Assembly: GCA_963752585.1 (NCBI GenBank)
Contig: CAVVYV010000004.1
Location: 682,001-746,000, forward strand
Length of the DNA: 64,000 nucleotides
From: CAVVYV01 sp963752585
Lineage (GTDB): Bacteria; Actinomycetota; Thermoleophilia; Solirubrobacterales; 70-9
Reading direction: 5' to 3'
In this document: piece by piece, positions 48,352 through 58,055 of the stretch
How the letters are laid out: each line of letters begins with the position of its first letter
How positions within the stretch are numbered: position 1 is the stretch's first letter
Program-made: the position numbers and the translations under genes
Notes under the pieces: model-generated
Seen by the model: only the letters and a program-made list of their open reading frames with translations
The model's database searches: none
Told to the model about the DNA's origin: nothing

Positions 48352-50372
48352 CCGGCGGCTGACTCGCTCTCGGGAGCGAGGGAGAAGGAGTCGATCACCG
48401 AGCCGAGCTGGTTCGAGATGATCCGGGCCCGGTTGATCTCCGTGCGGGTCCAGGGGCGATCCTTCGCACTCTGGGCCTCGAGGATGCCGACGCTCGCGCC
48501 ACGGTGGATCACCGGGACGAGGAGCATCGAGCGGAAGCCGAGGGAGAGCATCAGCTCGAGCTCTGCGGGGTCGGCGCTCGGATCCCCGACCAGTACCTGC
48601 GCCGCCTCCCGCTCCTCCAGGACCTTGCGGGTCAGCGGGTAATCGTCGAGCGGGTAGAACTCGTCCTCGACCTCCTCGCCGCTCTCGGCCAGGGTCTCGA
48701 CCACTTCCCGGTCCGGATGCCACCGCGAGAGGCAGATCTTGTCGGCGTGAAGCTCGCCGGCGATCAGGCCGAGGGCACGGAGGAGGTCGATGCGCGTCTG
48801 GGCGTCGGCGAGGCGGGCGCTGAGGTGCTCGAGGCGCCGGTCGCCGGCCGAGATCCCGGCGGTCTCACCCCCAGGGCTACGCCGCAACGCCCTCGCCAGC
48901 GCGGACTGGCATGCCTCGACCGCGGCCGGGGGGACCTTGCTCCAAGGCGGAGCCGGCGGACCGAGCGCCATCCCCTGGCCGAGGGGGACGTCGAGGTCGG
49001 CGAGGGCTCGGAGTTCGTCGAGGTTCTCGACCCCCTCGGCGCAGACCGTCGCCCCAACTCGGCGAGTGAAGCGGACGAACGATTCGACCAGGGCCATCCG
49101 AGCCGGGTCGGCGTGGATCCCGCGAATCAGATCGCGGTCGAGCTTGACGATGTCCGGTTGCACCCACATCACCTGTTTGAGGCCGGCGTAGCCCGCGCCG
49201 GCGTCGTCGATCGCGATCATCGCCCCGCGATCGCGGAGGTCCCGCAGGATCTGTTCGAAATCCTCGTCGTCGGCGAACACTTCGTGCTCGGTGAGCTCGA
49301 CGGTGATGTCCGTGAGGTCCTCCGGGAGCACGGTCTGGACCGGCTCGCTGGTCAGGCCCGAGGGGCTTACGTTGATCGCCAGTTGCGTCCCGGGCGCTCG
49401 GCCGAGGGGCACCATCGCGGCTCGGATCGCCGCCGCCTCCAGCTCCGGGCCGAGTCCGCAGGCCGCGGCACGCGCGAACCAAGCCTCCGTTGGGTGCTCC
49501 GGTGAGATCGGAAACCGCGCCAGGGCCTCGTAGCCGACGACCCGGCCCGTCGTCAGCGCGACGACCGGCTGGTACGCCGGCTGAATCCCACCGGGGGTTG
49601 CGAGCAGCTCGATGATCTCGGCCGCCTGCCGCCGCGCGTCCTTGACGGTGATCTGCTCGGGGTCGAAGCGGCGGGTGCGGTTCTTCCCCGACTGCTTCGC
49701 GGAGTACACGGCGGCGTCGGCGAGCTGGTTCAGTTCCGAACCGGCATTGGTGTCGAGCGGATATATGGCGAGTCCGGCGGAGCAGGCTATCCGGCCTTGA
49801 TGGGTGGGCACGCTCGCGATAGCGGCGCGCACCCGCTCCGCGATCTCCCATCCCTCCTCGGCGTCGGTGCCCGGGAGGATCAGCGCGAACTCCTCGCCCC
49901 CGACCCGGGCCGCGACGTCGTACGCGCGAACGCAGCGGTTGAGCTGAGCCGCGATCAGCCTCAACACTTCGTCGCCGTAGGGATGTCCCCACTGGTCGTT
50001 GATCGCCTTGAAGTCGTCGAGATCGAGGCTGACGAGGGCGAGCTGGGTTCCCTCCCGCCCCGCCCGATTTAGCTCCCTCGCCAGCGCTTCGTGGAATCCA
50101 CGATGGTTGACGAGCCCGGTGAGTGGATCGGTGTCGGCGAGACCGCGAAGGTGGGCCTGCTGACGGTGGACGAGGACGACCAGGATCAGGGTCAGCATGA
50201 AGCCGGTTGGGGCGAGCGCGATTAGGCCGGCGCTCCGGTGTCCGTCCAGGGAGAGGACCAGGACCGCGATCCAAGCCAAGGCAAAGCACACCGCCGCTAT
50301 CAGCAGCAGGCTGCGGTGCGGCAGGCTGAAGGCTCGTGAGCTCATGCCATTACCCATAAATATCGGCCGCAC
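48348..50372 (-). CDS. GGDEF-EAL-GAF cyclic-di-GMP protein
   Basis: This protein of up to 674 residues has two N-terminal membrane helices (LLLIAAVCFALAWIAVLVLS and LIALAPTGFMLTLILVVLVH), a GGDEF domain with an intact active site (RVGGEEFALILPG), an EAL domain and a C-terminal GAF domain. The EAL motif appears as YEALARF. NVSPSGL, ELTEHE, IDDAGAGYAGL, VKLDRDLI and AEGVENLDEL are the usual positions, with Ala for the Phe of DDFGTGYSSL. Synthesis and hydrolysis of c-di-GMP are both possible. The start could be 50372 (GTG), 50357 or 50345 (ATG); none has a clear ribosome site. Confidence 0.9.
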   Translation of the reverse strand: MRPIFMGNGMSSRAFSLPHRSLLLIAAVCFALAWIAVLVLSLDGHRSAGLIALAPTGFMLTLILVVLVHRQQAHLRGLADTDPLTGLVNHRGFHEALARELNRAGREGTQLALVSLDLDDFKAINDQWGHPYGDEVLRLIAAQLNRCVRAYDVAARVGGEEFALILPGTDAEEGWEIAERVRAAIASVPTHQGRIACSAGLAIYPLDTNAGSELNQLADAAVYSAKQSGKNRTRRFDPEQITVKDARRQAAEIIELLATPGGIQPAYQPVVALTTGRVVGYEALARFPISPEHPTEAWFARAAACGLGPELEAAAIRAAMVPLGRAPGTQLAINVSPSGLTSEPVQTVLPEDLTDITVELTEHEVFADDEDFEQILRDLRDRGAMIAIDDAGAGYAGLKQVMWVQPDIVKLDRDLIRGIHADPARMALVESFVRFTRRVGATVCAEGVENLDELRALADLDVPLGQGMALGPPAPPWSKVPPAAVEACQSALARALRRSPGGETAGISAGDRRLEHLSARLADAQTRIDLLRALGLIAGELHADKICLSRWHPDREVVETLAESGEEVEDEFYPLDDYPLTRKVLEEREAAQVLVGDPSADPAELELMLSLGFRSMLLVPVIHRGASVGILEAQSAKDRPWTRTEINRARIISNQLGSVIDSFSLAPESESAAG

Positions 50373-50458
50373 CCACGCTCAACTTGACGATGCCAAGCCC
50401 ACGCCGCTGCATCGACGTTCGCCCTCCTTTCACCGCTCGGGCATAGCCTTAAGTCCCG

Positions 50459-50779
50459 ATGGCGCGGATAGTCGTGATCGGCTCCGACCTGATGCTCGCC
50501 AGCCGGGTGACCAGCTCCCTCGGCGCGATGGGCCACCAGGTCGATCAGGGCTCCGAGGTCCCCGATGAGCTCGACGGGGTCGACCTGGTGGTCGCCGACC
50601 TCGACGGGGTCGAGCCGGAGCGACTTGCCGGCCTCGGGGTGCCGGTGCTCGGCTTCCACCGGCACACCGACGTCGACACCAAGCGCCGCGCCGAGGCGGC
50701 AGGGCTCGACTTGGTCATACCGCGTAGCCGGCTGGTCCGGGAGCTGCCGCAGCTCGCCCGGCGGCTCCTCGGCGGCTGA
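50459..50779 (+). CDS. Degenerate receiver-like hypothetical protein
   Basis: This 106-residue alpha/beta protein (IVVIGSDLMLASRVTSSLGAMGH at the N-terminus, LVVADLDG in the middle) has the strand-helix order of response-regulator receivers. The Asp of VVADLD could match the phospho-site, but the conserved Lys and Thr/Ser are not obvious. It is a stand-alone gene convergent with the solute-binding gene. I would not assign signalling without structural support. Confidence 0.6.
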   Translation: MARIVVIGSDLMLASRVTSSLGAMGHQVDQGSEVPDELDGVDLVVADLDGVEPERLAGLGVPVLGFHRHTDVDTKRRAEAAGLDLVIPRSRLVRELPQLARRLLGG

Positions 50780-50782
50780 TCC

Positions 50783-51826
50783 TCAGCTCGAAGCGGCGGC
50801 GGCTCGGCAGTGAAGGCTGAAGTTGAGCCGGAGCCCACCGGCCACGAGGCTCGCGGCCCTCGGCGTCGGCGGGATCACCCGATGAGCAAGGGCCCACCTG
50901 AGCCAGGTCAGCGGGCTGGGCCGGTTGAGCTCCGAGGTCGCCGCCCCGCCCCGGTCGTTCGGGGAGAAGGCGCCATTGGAGATCAGCGCCTCGAGCTGCG
51001 CCTGCTGGGAGGCTCGGTCCAGGCCCTCGTTCTCGGCGAGGAGGTCATCCAGCGCGCCCTCGGGGTCTCGGGACAGCAGCGAGTAGCCGCGGCGAAGCGC
51101 CCGCGCCGCAGCACAGGGCAGCTCGTCTCCGCCGAGCGGCCTTGGGATCGCGTCGGCCGAGGCCGTCAGCAGGAGCTCCGGATAGCGGGGGGCGCCGTAC
51201 TCGTCGACCCGGAACTCGCGAGTTGGGATGCCGAGTTGCTTGAGCTCCACTCCCTCCGCATTCCAGAAGGCGGTGGCGGCGTCGATCCTGCCGGCGGCGA
51301 GGGCGGAGACGGCGTTGAAGCCGATGTCGAACCGCTCGATCGAGTCCTGGGCGACCCCGCCGGAGGCGAGCACCGTGTCGAGGACGGCATCGTCGGAGGG
51401 CACGCCGGTGACCCCGACTGTCTTCCCCGCGAGGTCGTCCGGAGCGCGGATCTCCTCCCGGTTGCCGGCGATCACCGAGGCCAAGGGCCGCTGGACGATC
51501 GCGGCGATCGCGAACAGGTCGGCGCCGCGCTCCACGGCGATCCCGAAGTCATTGATGTCCATCACCGCGAGTTCGGCGCGGCCGGCCTCCAGCAGCTTCG
51601 ACGCGTCGCTGCTCGAGGAGGGCTCACGAATCGTCAGATCGATGCCCTCGTCCTCGAAGTACCCCCGTGCCTGGGCCGCGTAGATCCCGGCGTGGACGGC
51701 GTTCGGCTGGAAGTCGAGGACCAGGGTCGCGCCCTCCGGCGCGCCCGGTTCAGCGCCGTCGTCCCCGCAGCCCGCCGCGGCGAGCGCACAGACGACGGCC
51801 GCCAGCGGCGCGGCGACCCGTTTCAT
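50783..51826 (-). CDS. NMT1/THI5-like ABC-transporter substrate-binding lipoprotein
   Basis: This 347-residue protein has a lipoprotein signal (VVCALAAAGC) and a periplasmic-binding fold starting ATLVLDFQPNAVHAGIYAAQARGYFEDEGIDLTI, the NMT1/THI5 type that binds thiamine-pyrimidine precursors or related ligands. No permease or ATPase gene lies beside it, and no TPP riboswitch is visible upstream, so the ligand is uncertain. The last 50 residues after WLRWALAHRVI are Ala/Arg-rich and may be a readthrough of the true end. Its start region forms an inverted repeat with the leader of the divergent aquaporin gene. Confidence 0.8.
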   Translation of the reverse strand: MKRVAAPLAAVVCALAAAGCGDDGAEPGAPEGATLVLDFQPNAVHAGIYAAQARGYFEDEGIDLTIREPSSSSDASKLLEAGRAELAVMDINDFGIAVERGADLFAIAAIVQRPLASVIAGNREEIRAPDDLAGKTVGVTGVPSDDAVLDTVLASGGVAQDSIERFDIGFNAVSALAAGRIDAATAFWNAEGVELKQLGIPTREFRVDEYGAPRYPELLLTASADAIPRPLGGDELPCAAARALRRGYSLLSRDPEGALDDLLAENEGLDRASQQAQLEALISNGAFSPNDRGGAATSELNRPSPLTWLRWALAHRVIPPTPRAASLVAGGLRLNFSLHCRAAAASS

Positions 51827-51905
51827 CGGCGACGGACCCTAGCCGGATTTCTGGTTAGACTGGCGCCGCCTCACAGCCGGTGGGGACAAACATGAAACGG
51901 GTTGC
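51813..51905. repeat. Inverted repeat between the SBP and aquaporin genes
   Basis: GCGACCCGTTTCAT (51813-51826), which contains the SBP start codon, and ATGAAACGGGTTGC (51892-51905) are inverted copies with one mismatch over 14 bases, separated by 65 bases. The meaning is unknown. A duplicated start region or a shared operator is possible. Confidence 0.45.
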
Positions 51906-51958
51906 TCCTTGGCTATCGCCTTCGGAGAGCCCTCGCTTAACGAGGAGGTCGCTTCCCA

Positions 51959-52780
51959 GTGCAAGATCGAGGACTTGCCGCGTATGTCGCAGAGCTGGTC
52001 GGGACTCTGTTCCTGGTCTTCTTCGTCACCAGCGTCGTCGTCCTGTACGTCGCCTCCGGCCAGAACGCCCAGTTCGGCTCGGACTTCGCGGTGGTCGGGC
52101 TTACCCACGCGTTCGTCCTCTTCGTCCTGATCGCAAGCATCGGCGTTGCCAGCGGCGGGCACTTCAACCCAGCCGTCACCACCGCGTTCATCGTCCTGCG
52201 GCGGATCGACCCGATCGACGGGCTGGTCTACATCCTCGCTCAGCTCTCGGGCGGCGTCCTCGGCGCCCTGCTGACCAAGGCCTTCCTTCTCGACGAGGGC
52301 CGCGCATCCGACTACGGCCTCACGAAGATCAGCGATCTGCTCGGCGGCGCCGTTCAGGGCGCCCTGGTCGAGGGGATCGGCACCTTCGTCCTCGTCCTCA
52401 CCGTCCTCACGATGGCGCTCAACCCCGAGGTCAGGCGCTGGGCCGCGCTCACGATCGGCGGCGCACTCGGCTTCCTGGTGATGGTCCTCGGGCCGCTCAC
52501 CGGCGGCTCGTTCAACCCGGCCCGCTGGTTCGGCCCGGCGCTGGTCGGCAACGAGTTCGGCGACGCCTGGGTCTACATCATCGGCCCGCTCGTCGGCGGC
52601 GCCCTGGCGGCGGCCTTCTACCGGTTCGTGATCCAGCCGAGCAGTGGGCCGATTCAGGAGGCGGCCGATACCGTCGCGCCTCGCGGGCCCGCGCCGCCCG
52701 CCGGTGAGGCGCCGCCGCTGCGGCAGGAGAGCGGCGGCCCGCCGCCCTCGCCGCCTCCCGGCGGCATCGCCGGCAGCTAG
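51959..52780 (+). CDS. Aquaporin/MIP-family channel
   Basis: This 273-residue channel has six membrane helices and two half-helices with NPA motifs: SGGHFNPAVTT and GGSFNPARWFGP. The C-terminal tail (about 225-273) is long, Pro/Gly-rich and cytosolic, which is unusual in length. Water or small neutral solutes such as glycerol would pass. GTG start at 51959, about 13 bases after GAGGAGG. Residues lining the selectivity filter were not assigned. Confidence 0.9.
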   Translation: MQDRGLAAYVAELVGTLFLVFFVTSVVVLYVASGQNAQFGSDFAVVGLTHAFVLFVLIASIGVASGGHFNPAVTTAFIVLRRIDPIDGLVYILAQLSGGVLGALLTKAFLLDEGRASDYGLTKISDLLGGAVQGALVEGIGTFVLVLTVLTMALNPEVRRWAALTIGGALGFLVMVLGPLTGGSFNPARWFGPALVGNEFGDAWVYIIGPLVGGALAAAFYRFVIQPSSGPIQEAADTVAPRGPAPPAGEAPPLRQESGGPPPSPPPGGIAGS

Positions 52781-52814
52781 GAAGGCACCCACGGTTCGCT
52801 AGGTTTGCCCTGCG

Positions 52815-55007
52815 ATGCGCAGGGTCACCTTCTCGCGCAATTACACGCTTTCGCTCTCGCGCAGCTGCCAGTGCTACTGCAAGTACTGCGCCTTCGCCAC
52901 CCACCGGGCCCATATCCACGATCCGGATGAGGTCGAGCGCCGCCTCGACGAGGCGGTAAGGCGGAACGGCAAGGAGCTGCTCGTGCTCACCGGCGAGCGC
53001 CCCGAGATCATTCCGGAGGTGGCGGAGCGCCTGCGGAGCTGGGGACACGAGGACTTCACCTCCTACGTGCACTGGGCCTGCGAGCGGGCGCTCGAGCGCG
53101 GACTCCTCCCGCACACGAACCTCGGGGTGCTCTCACGCGAGGACCTGGCGCGGCTGCGTGAGGTGACCGCCTCGCAGGGGCTGATGCTCGAGTCGATCTC
53201 CGAGCGATTGATGGAGACCGTTCACGCCGGCTCGCCGACCAAGCACCCCGCCCGACGCCTCGAGACGATCGAGCTCGCGGGCGAGCTCCGGATCCCGTTC
53301 ACCACCGGCATCCTCGTCGGGATCGGCGAGACCGAGGAAGAGCGGGTGGCCTCGCTCGAGGCCCTGGCCGAGGTCCAGGAGCGCCACGGGCACCTTCAGG
53401 AGGTGATCCTCCAGAACTTCGTCCCGCACCCCCGCTACTACGGCGCGGAGGTCGCGGAGATCGCGGACGAATCGGCCCGGGCCCGATGGTCGGGCGATCG
53501 GCCACCGCCCAGGGAGCTTCCATTGCCCGATTGGGCGACCCCGGTCTCGATCGAGGAGATGAAGCGGCTGATCGCCGAGTGCAGGCGGCTGATGCCGGAG
53601 GTGGGGATCCAGGTGCCGCCGAACCTCGCCGAATGGTGGCCGGAGCTGGTCGAGGGGGGCGCCACCGACCTCGGAGGCCTGTCGGCCAACGGCGACCACA
53701 TCAGCCCGGAGGAGGCCTTTCCCAGCCCCCACCAGGTGCGGAAGGAGCTGGCGCCGCGGGGCTATGCGCTGACCGAGCGGCTCTGCGCCTACCCGCAATA
53801 CCTCGACCCCGAATGGATGGAGCAGTCGGTCCTCGACGTGGTCAAGCTCAAGTACTGGAGCTTCATTCCCCGGCGAGGATCGGGCAGGCGCCAGGCCGAG
53901 GCGCCGGCGCCTGAGGTGGCGCCCCGGGCGATCGAGCGGGGCAGGCGCGGCGAGCAGCTCACCGAGGAGGAGTTGACGGCGCTCTTCTCCGAGACCCGCC
54001 CCGAGGCGATCGAGGAGATGAGACAGGCCGCCGACGAGCTCCGTGCCGAGCTCGCGGGGGAGAGGGCGACGTTCGTCGTCAACCGGAACATCAACTTCAC
54101 CAACGTCTGCGTGGTCGGCTGCGCCTTCTGCGGCTTCGGCCAGGGGAAGCGCTCACCCGACGCGTACCACGTGAGCGAGGAGGACTTCGCCGCCCGGGTG
54201 CAGGAGGCGGTCGACTTCGGCGCCACCGAGATCTGCATGCAGGGGGGGATCCACCCCGAGTACACCCTCGAGGACTACGGGCGCTGGCTGCGGCTGGCGA
54301 AGGAGGCGGCTCCCCAGATACACCTGCACGCCTACTCGCCGATGGAGGTCCACTACATGTGCGAGCGCTCGGGGCGCTCCCCCGAGGCGGTCTTCTCCTA
54401 CCTGATCGAGTGCGGGCTGGGCTCGACGCCCGGGACCGCGGCCGAGGTCCTCGACGACGGCGTCCGCCAGCGGATCTCGCCGAACAAGCTCCCGGTCGCG
54501 CGCTGGGTCGAGATCATCGAGGCCTCGCACCGCTCCGGACTGCGCTCGACCTCGACCGTGATGTTCGGCCACATCGAGGAGCCGCGCGAGCTCGCCCGCC
54601 ACATGCGGGTGGTCAGGGAGCTCCAGGAGCGGACCGGGGGGATCACCGAGTTCGTCCCGCTCAGCTTCATCCCCTTCAACACCCTGCTCGGGCGCACCCA
54701 CGGGGTCGAGGAGATCTCCCGCGAGGACAACCTCAAGCACACCGCCGCCTTCCGGCTGGCGCTCGGGCGGACGATCCCCAACCTCCAGGCGAGCTGGGTG
54801 AAGATGGGGCTGGACGCCGCCACCGAGAGCCTCCGGTGGGGGGTGAACGACCTCGGCGGCACCCTGATGGAGGAGAACATCTCCCGGATGGCCGGGTCAC
54901 ACCATGGAACTCGGCTCGAGCCCGAGCAGCTGATCGACGCCGCCCGCCGGGCCGGCCGCGAGCCGGCCCAGCGGACGACGCTCTACGAGATCGTCGAGAC
55001 CTACTAG
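52815..55007 (+). CDS. fbiC: FO synthase, fused CofG-CofH (FbiC)
   Basis: This 730-residue dual radical-SAM enzyme makes the deazaflavin FO from the riboflavin precursor 5-amino-6-ribitylaminouracil and tyrosine. The CofG half has the cluster motif C18-x3-C22-x2-C25 (within CQCYCKYC, with an additional C20), and the CofH half has C432-x3-C436-x2-C439 (NVCVVGCAFCGFG). The fused form is typical of actinobacteria. The ATG lies after AGGTTTGCCCTGCG without an ideal ribosome site. The rest of the F420 genes are 2-5 kb downstream on the other strand. Confidence 0.96.
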   Translation: MRRVTFSRNYTLSLSRSCQCYCKYCAFATHRAHIHDPDEVERRLDEAVRRNGKELLVLTGERPEIIPEVAERLRSWGHEDFTSYVHWACERALERGLLPHTNLGVLSREDLARLREVTASQGLMLESISERLMETVHAGSPTKHPARRLETIELAGELRIPFTTGILVGIGETEEERVASLEALAEVQERHGHLQEVILQNFVPHPRYYGAEVAEIADESARARWSGDRPPPRELPLPDWATPVSIEEMKRLIAECRRLMPEVGIQVPPNLAEWWPELVEGGATDLGGLSANGDHISPEEAFPSPHQVRKELAPRGYALTERLCAYPQYLDPEWMEQSVLDVVKLKYWSFIPRRGSGRRQAEAPAPEVAPRAIERGRRGEQLTEEELTALFSETRPEAIEEMRQAADELRAELAGERATFVVNRNINFTNVCVVGCAFCGFGQGKRSPDAYHVSEEDFAARVQEAVDFGATEICMQGGIHPEYTLEDYGRWLRLAKEAAPQIHLHAYSPMEVHYMCERSGRSPEAVFSYLIECGLGSTPGTAAEVLDDGVRQRISPNKLPVARWVEIIEASHRSGLRSTSTVMFGHIEEPRELARHMRVVRELQERTGGITEFVPLSFIPFNTLLGRTHGVEEISREDNLKHTAAFRLALGRTIPNLQASWVKMGLDAATESLRWGVNDLGGTLMEENISRMAGSHHGTRLEPEQLIDAARRAGREPAQRTTLYEIVETY

Positions 55008-55774
55008 GTCGCCGGCGGCTTCGGCGGCCTTCCTGCGGCACCGGCCTGGGCGCCGGCTGCCGCACCGGTGACCGCTCCGCGAACGCGGTCGGTGAGCCCG
55101 ACCCTCCGGTTGAGATCGGCGGCGGTCTGGATCAGGACGATGCTGAGCGCGAGCACGGTCAGGACCCCGACCGTGAGCGGCACGAACAGCCCGAGTACCC
55201 CGTCGGCGGCGAACGCACCGGTGTCCGTGTAGAGGACGCCGAAGGTGAGCGGCTGAACCGCCGCAGCCACCCCGGAGAGCCAGCCGAGCCAGTGCGGAAG
55301 CAGATCGCCGCGGAGGATGACCAGGGCGGTGGCCCCGAAGAAGGCGCCCACGCCGGCGATTCCGGGCACCCCGGCGAGGATGCCGCCATCGTTGAGCGCC
55401 CTGGTGAGCTCGGGGCTGACTTCGTCAGGCCGGTGGGCGGCGATCGCGACGCAGGTGAGCGCGACGAACAGCGAGGCCGTGAACAACAGCCCCCCCGCGA
55501 ACGCAATCGACGGCAGCCTTGGGTTTCCGGCGGCGACGCGGAGCGCGCTGGCCACGCTCCCGAGGAACCAGAGGAAGAAGAACAGCGAAACCGAGACCAG
55601 CACGATTCCGGTGTTGATCGAATCCTGGTGGTCGGTGAAGTAGTTGGACCACTCATCCACCGGGGCGTCCAGGTCCGGCGGGCTCGGGGTCACGATCAGG
55701 AAGCCGATCACCAAAAGGACGACGAAGGCGATGCCGGTGGCGGCTCCGTACTTCGCGTAACGGTCTTCGCGCAT
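55004..55774 (-). CDS. Six-helix membrane protein of unknown function
   Basis: This 256-residue protein has a GGGAGGAATCA ribosome site before the ATG at 55774. About six hydrophobic segments are seen (IAFVVLLVIGFLIV, TGIVLVSVSLFFFLWFLGSVASAL and others), with an extracytoplasmic loop SPPDLDAPVDEWSNYFTDH after helix 1. This arrangement is frequent in Thermoleophilia/actinobacterial DUF-type membrane proteins. No family is assigned. It overlaps the fbiC stop by four bases on the opposite strand. Confidence 0.75.
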   Translation of the reverse strand: MREDRYAKYGAATGIAFVVLLVIGFLIVTPSPPDLDAPVDEWSNYFTDHQDSINTGIVLVSVSLFFFLWFLGSVASALRVAAGNPRLPSIAFAGGLLFTASLFVALTCVAIAAHRPDEVSPELTRALNDGGILAGVPGIAGVGAFFGATALVILRGDLLPHWLGWLSGVAAAVQPLTFGVLYTDTGAFAADGVLGLFVPLTVGVLTVLALSIVLIQTAADLNRRVGLTDRVRGAVTGAAAGAQAGAAGRPPKPPAT

Positions 55775-55829
55775 TGATTCCTCCCTATCGCTGATCTCTG
55801 GCGGGCGCGATCCTATGCTGAATGGCCGA

Positions 55830-56838
55830 ATGAAGGCAATGGTGCTGGAGAGGCAGGGCGAGCCGCTGCGTGAGGCGGAGGTCGAGGACCCGGTGCCGGC
55901 CGACGGCCAGGTCTCGATCGGAGTCGCGGTCTGCGCGGTCTGCCGGACCGACCTCCACGTGATCGATGGGGAGCTCACCGAGCCGAAGCTGCCGCTGATC
56001 CCGGGCCACATGGTGGTCGGCACGGTCGTGGCATCCGGCCCCGGAGCGGAACGGTTCAGCCCTGGCGACCGCATCGGCGTGCCCTGGCTGGGCTGGACCG
56101 ACGGGACCTGCCGCTATTGCCGCTCCGGGCGCGAGAACCTCTGCGTGAGCGCCAGGTTCACCGGCTACCAGCTCGACGGCGGCTACGCCGAGCGGATGGT
56201 CGCTGACGAGCGCTTCTGCTTCCCGCTCCCGGAGGGCTATCCCGACCTGCAGGCGGCGCCGCTGCTCTGCGCGGGCCTGATCGGCTATCGCGCCCTCCGG
56301 CTGGCGGGCGAGGGCGAGCGTCTCGGCCTCTACGGCTTCGGCGACTCCGCCCACATCATCTCCCAGGTGGCGGTCCACCAGGGCCGCCAGGTGTTCGCGT
56401 TCACCCGCCCCGGCGACGAGGAGACCCAGGCGTTCGCCCGCCAGCTCGGCGCGGCAGTGGGCGGGCGGCACCGGCGGTGACGATGCCCCCGAGCTCGACG
56501 CCGCGATCATCTTCGCCCCGGTGGGGGCGCTGGTCCCGGAGGCGCTGCGAGCGGTCGCCCCGGGCGGAACCGTTGTCTGCGCCGGGATCCACATGAGCGA
56601 CATCCCCTCCTTCCCTTACGAGATCCTCTGGGGGGAGCGGACGCTGCGCTCGGTCGCCAACCTCACCAGGCAGGACGGCGAGGAGTTCCTGCGCCTGGCG
56701 CCCGAGGTGCCCGTGCGCACTGAGGTGCAGCGATACGCCCTAGCGGACGCAAATCACGCACTGGATGACCTGCGCGGCGGTAGGGTTCGTGGGGCCGCCG
56801 TTCTCAGTGTCGGCGCGGCCGCCACGGCCGCCGACTGA
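55830..56838 (+). CDS. Zinc-dependent alcohol dehydrogenase, frameshifted
   Basis: This MDR-type alcohol dehydrogenase has about 336 residues. CAVCRTDLHVIDGEL has the catalytic zinc Cys, and PGHMVVGTVVASG includes His; the structural zinc loop reads TDGTCRYCRSGRENLC and lacks the first Cys. The NAD site is LGLYGFGDSAHI. The frame shifts by one base at about 56455; after it the expected WAGGTGGDDAPELDAAI and then ALVPEALRAVAPGGTVVCAGIH continue to the stop at 56838. The ATG at 55830 is used. Substrate unknown. The break is the first of the dense indel region. Confidence 0.85.
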
Positions 56839-56860
56839 GGCGACGGGGAGAGGAATACGA

Positions 56861-57302
56861 ATGGCAGACGTCACCGTCAAGCGGATCGAGGAGTTCGAGG
56901 CGATCTTCGGTGGGGGCTTTCGCCGGGTGCGCGCCGGCCTCGGGGTCACCTCGTTCGGGCTCGCTGTGATGGAGTTCCCGCCCAACTTCGAGCACTACCC
57001 CAGCCACGACCAGACTCACGACGGCCAGGAGGAGGTCTACACCGTGCTCAGCGGCCGGATCATCCTCCAGGTCGGTGGTGAGGAACACGAGCTCGAGCCG
57101 GGCGTCTTCGCCCGGGTGGGTCCGGGGGAGAAGCGGAAGCTGGTCACCGGCGACGAGCCCGCCAGGGTGCTGGCGATGGGCGCCACCCCGGGGAAGGTCT
57201 ACGAGCCGCCCGAGTTCAGCGTCGAGGGGGCCTCGGCGCCGCCGATGCACAAGCCCGATCACGCGAAGACGAAGGCGAGACCGAGCCCGCGAAGCTCTAG
57301 CG
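56861..57302 (+). CDS. Cupin-domain protein, 3' end frameshifted
   Basis: This protein of about 146 residues is a single cupin. GGGFRRVRAGLGVTSFGLAV opens the barrel, motif 1 is HYPSHDQTHDGQEEVYTVLSG with metal-binding His/Glu, and motif 2 is FARVGPGEKRKL. GGGGAGAGG precedes the ATG. The open frame runs on to 57364, but a one-base shift near 57258 gives a natural acidic tail (EDEGETEPAKL) with a stop at 57302. The metal and function are unknown. It ends convergently against cofE. Confidence 0.78.
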
Positions 57303-58048
57303 GAACAGGTCCTCCGAGGCGGGCCGGCGGATCGCCGCCGCGCCGGGGCCGTCGTCCTCGCTGACCAGGTGACCGAGGCCGGCGACGATCGCCCCTGGGA
57401 CGCTGCGAGTCCTTCTCGCGGCTCAGGTCCGCCGCCGCCGCGAGCTCGTCGGCGGTCGCGATCAGGGTGGCCGAGAGCTCGTTGCCGCGGGCGTCGCTGC
57501 GCCCCCGCCAATCGGCCAGCGGCGCGATCCCGGCGCAGCCGATCGCGACATCCGCCTGCCCGAGCCTCCAGGCGCGGCCGAAGCTGTCGGCGATCACGAC
57601 CGCGGGCAGGTTTCCCGACACCGCCGCGATCCGGCGCCGGATCTCGCGAGCGGACCGGTCCGCGTCCACCGGCAGCAGCGACACCGAGCCCGGGTCGAGG
57701 TTGGAGGCGTCGATCCCCGCGTTGGCGCAGATCCAGCCCTGGCGCGTCTCGGTGATCAGCAGCCCCCGCTCGGCGCGAAGGACGGCGTCGCTCTCCTCGA
57801 GGACCAGCTCGACCAGCGCCGGGTCCTTCTCCAGCTCCTCGGCGAGCTCGCGGGCGCGCGCGCTCGGGTTGACCTCGGCCAGCCGGCGAATCCTCCCCTC
57901 GGCCTTCGAGACCACCTTCTGGGAGAGGACCACGACCTCGTCGCCGCCGGGCGCAGCCGGCCTCGGCGACCAGGCGACCGAGATCGTCGCCCTCGCCGAT
58001 CTCGCGCAGGCCCGCGAGCGGCCTGATCCGCAGCTCGCCCGCCGCCAA
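57299..58048 (-). CDS. cofE: Coenzyme F420-0:L-glutamate ligase (CofE), frameshifted
   Basis: The enzyme adds gamma-linked glutamates to F420-0 with GTP. Conserved stretches are LRIRPLAGLREIGEGDDL at the N-terminus, VVVLSQKVVSKAEGRIRRL, ITETRQGWICANAGIDASNL, VIADSFGRAWRLGQADVAIGCAG and ADWRGRSDARGNEL. They lie in three frames, joined at about 57957 and 57408 by one-base shifts, and end IRRPASEDLFR at 57299. The TTG start at 58048 is 7 bases after the cofC stop. About 249 residues, so it lacks the nitroreductase-like C-terminal domain of mycobacterial FbiB. Confidence 0.88.
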
Positions 58049-58055
58049 CGCGCGG

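Noticed and set aside
50783..51958. TPP riboswitch for the NMT1/THI5-like binding protein
   Set aside because: The conserved CTGAGA and ACCTGA-type segments of the THI element are not found on the minus strand upstream of 51826.
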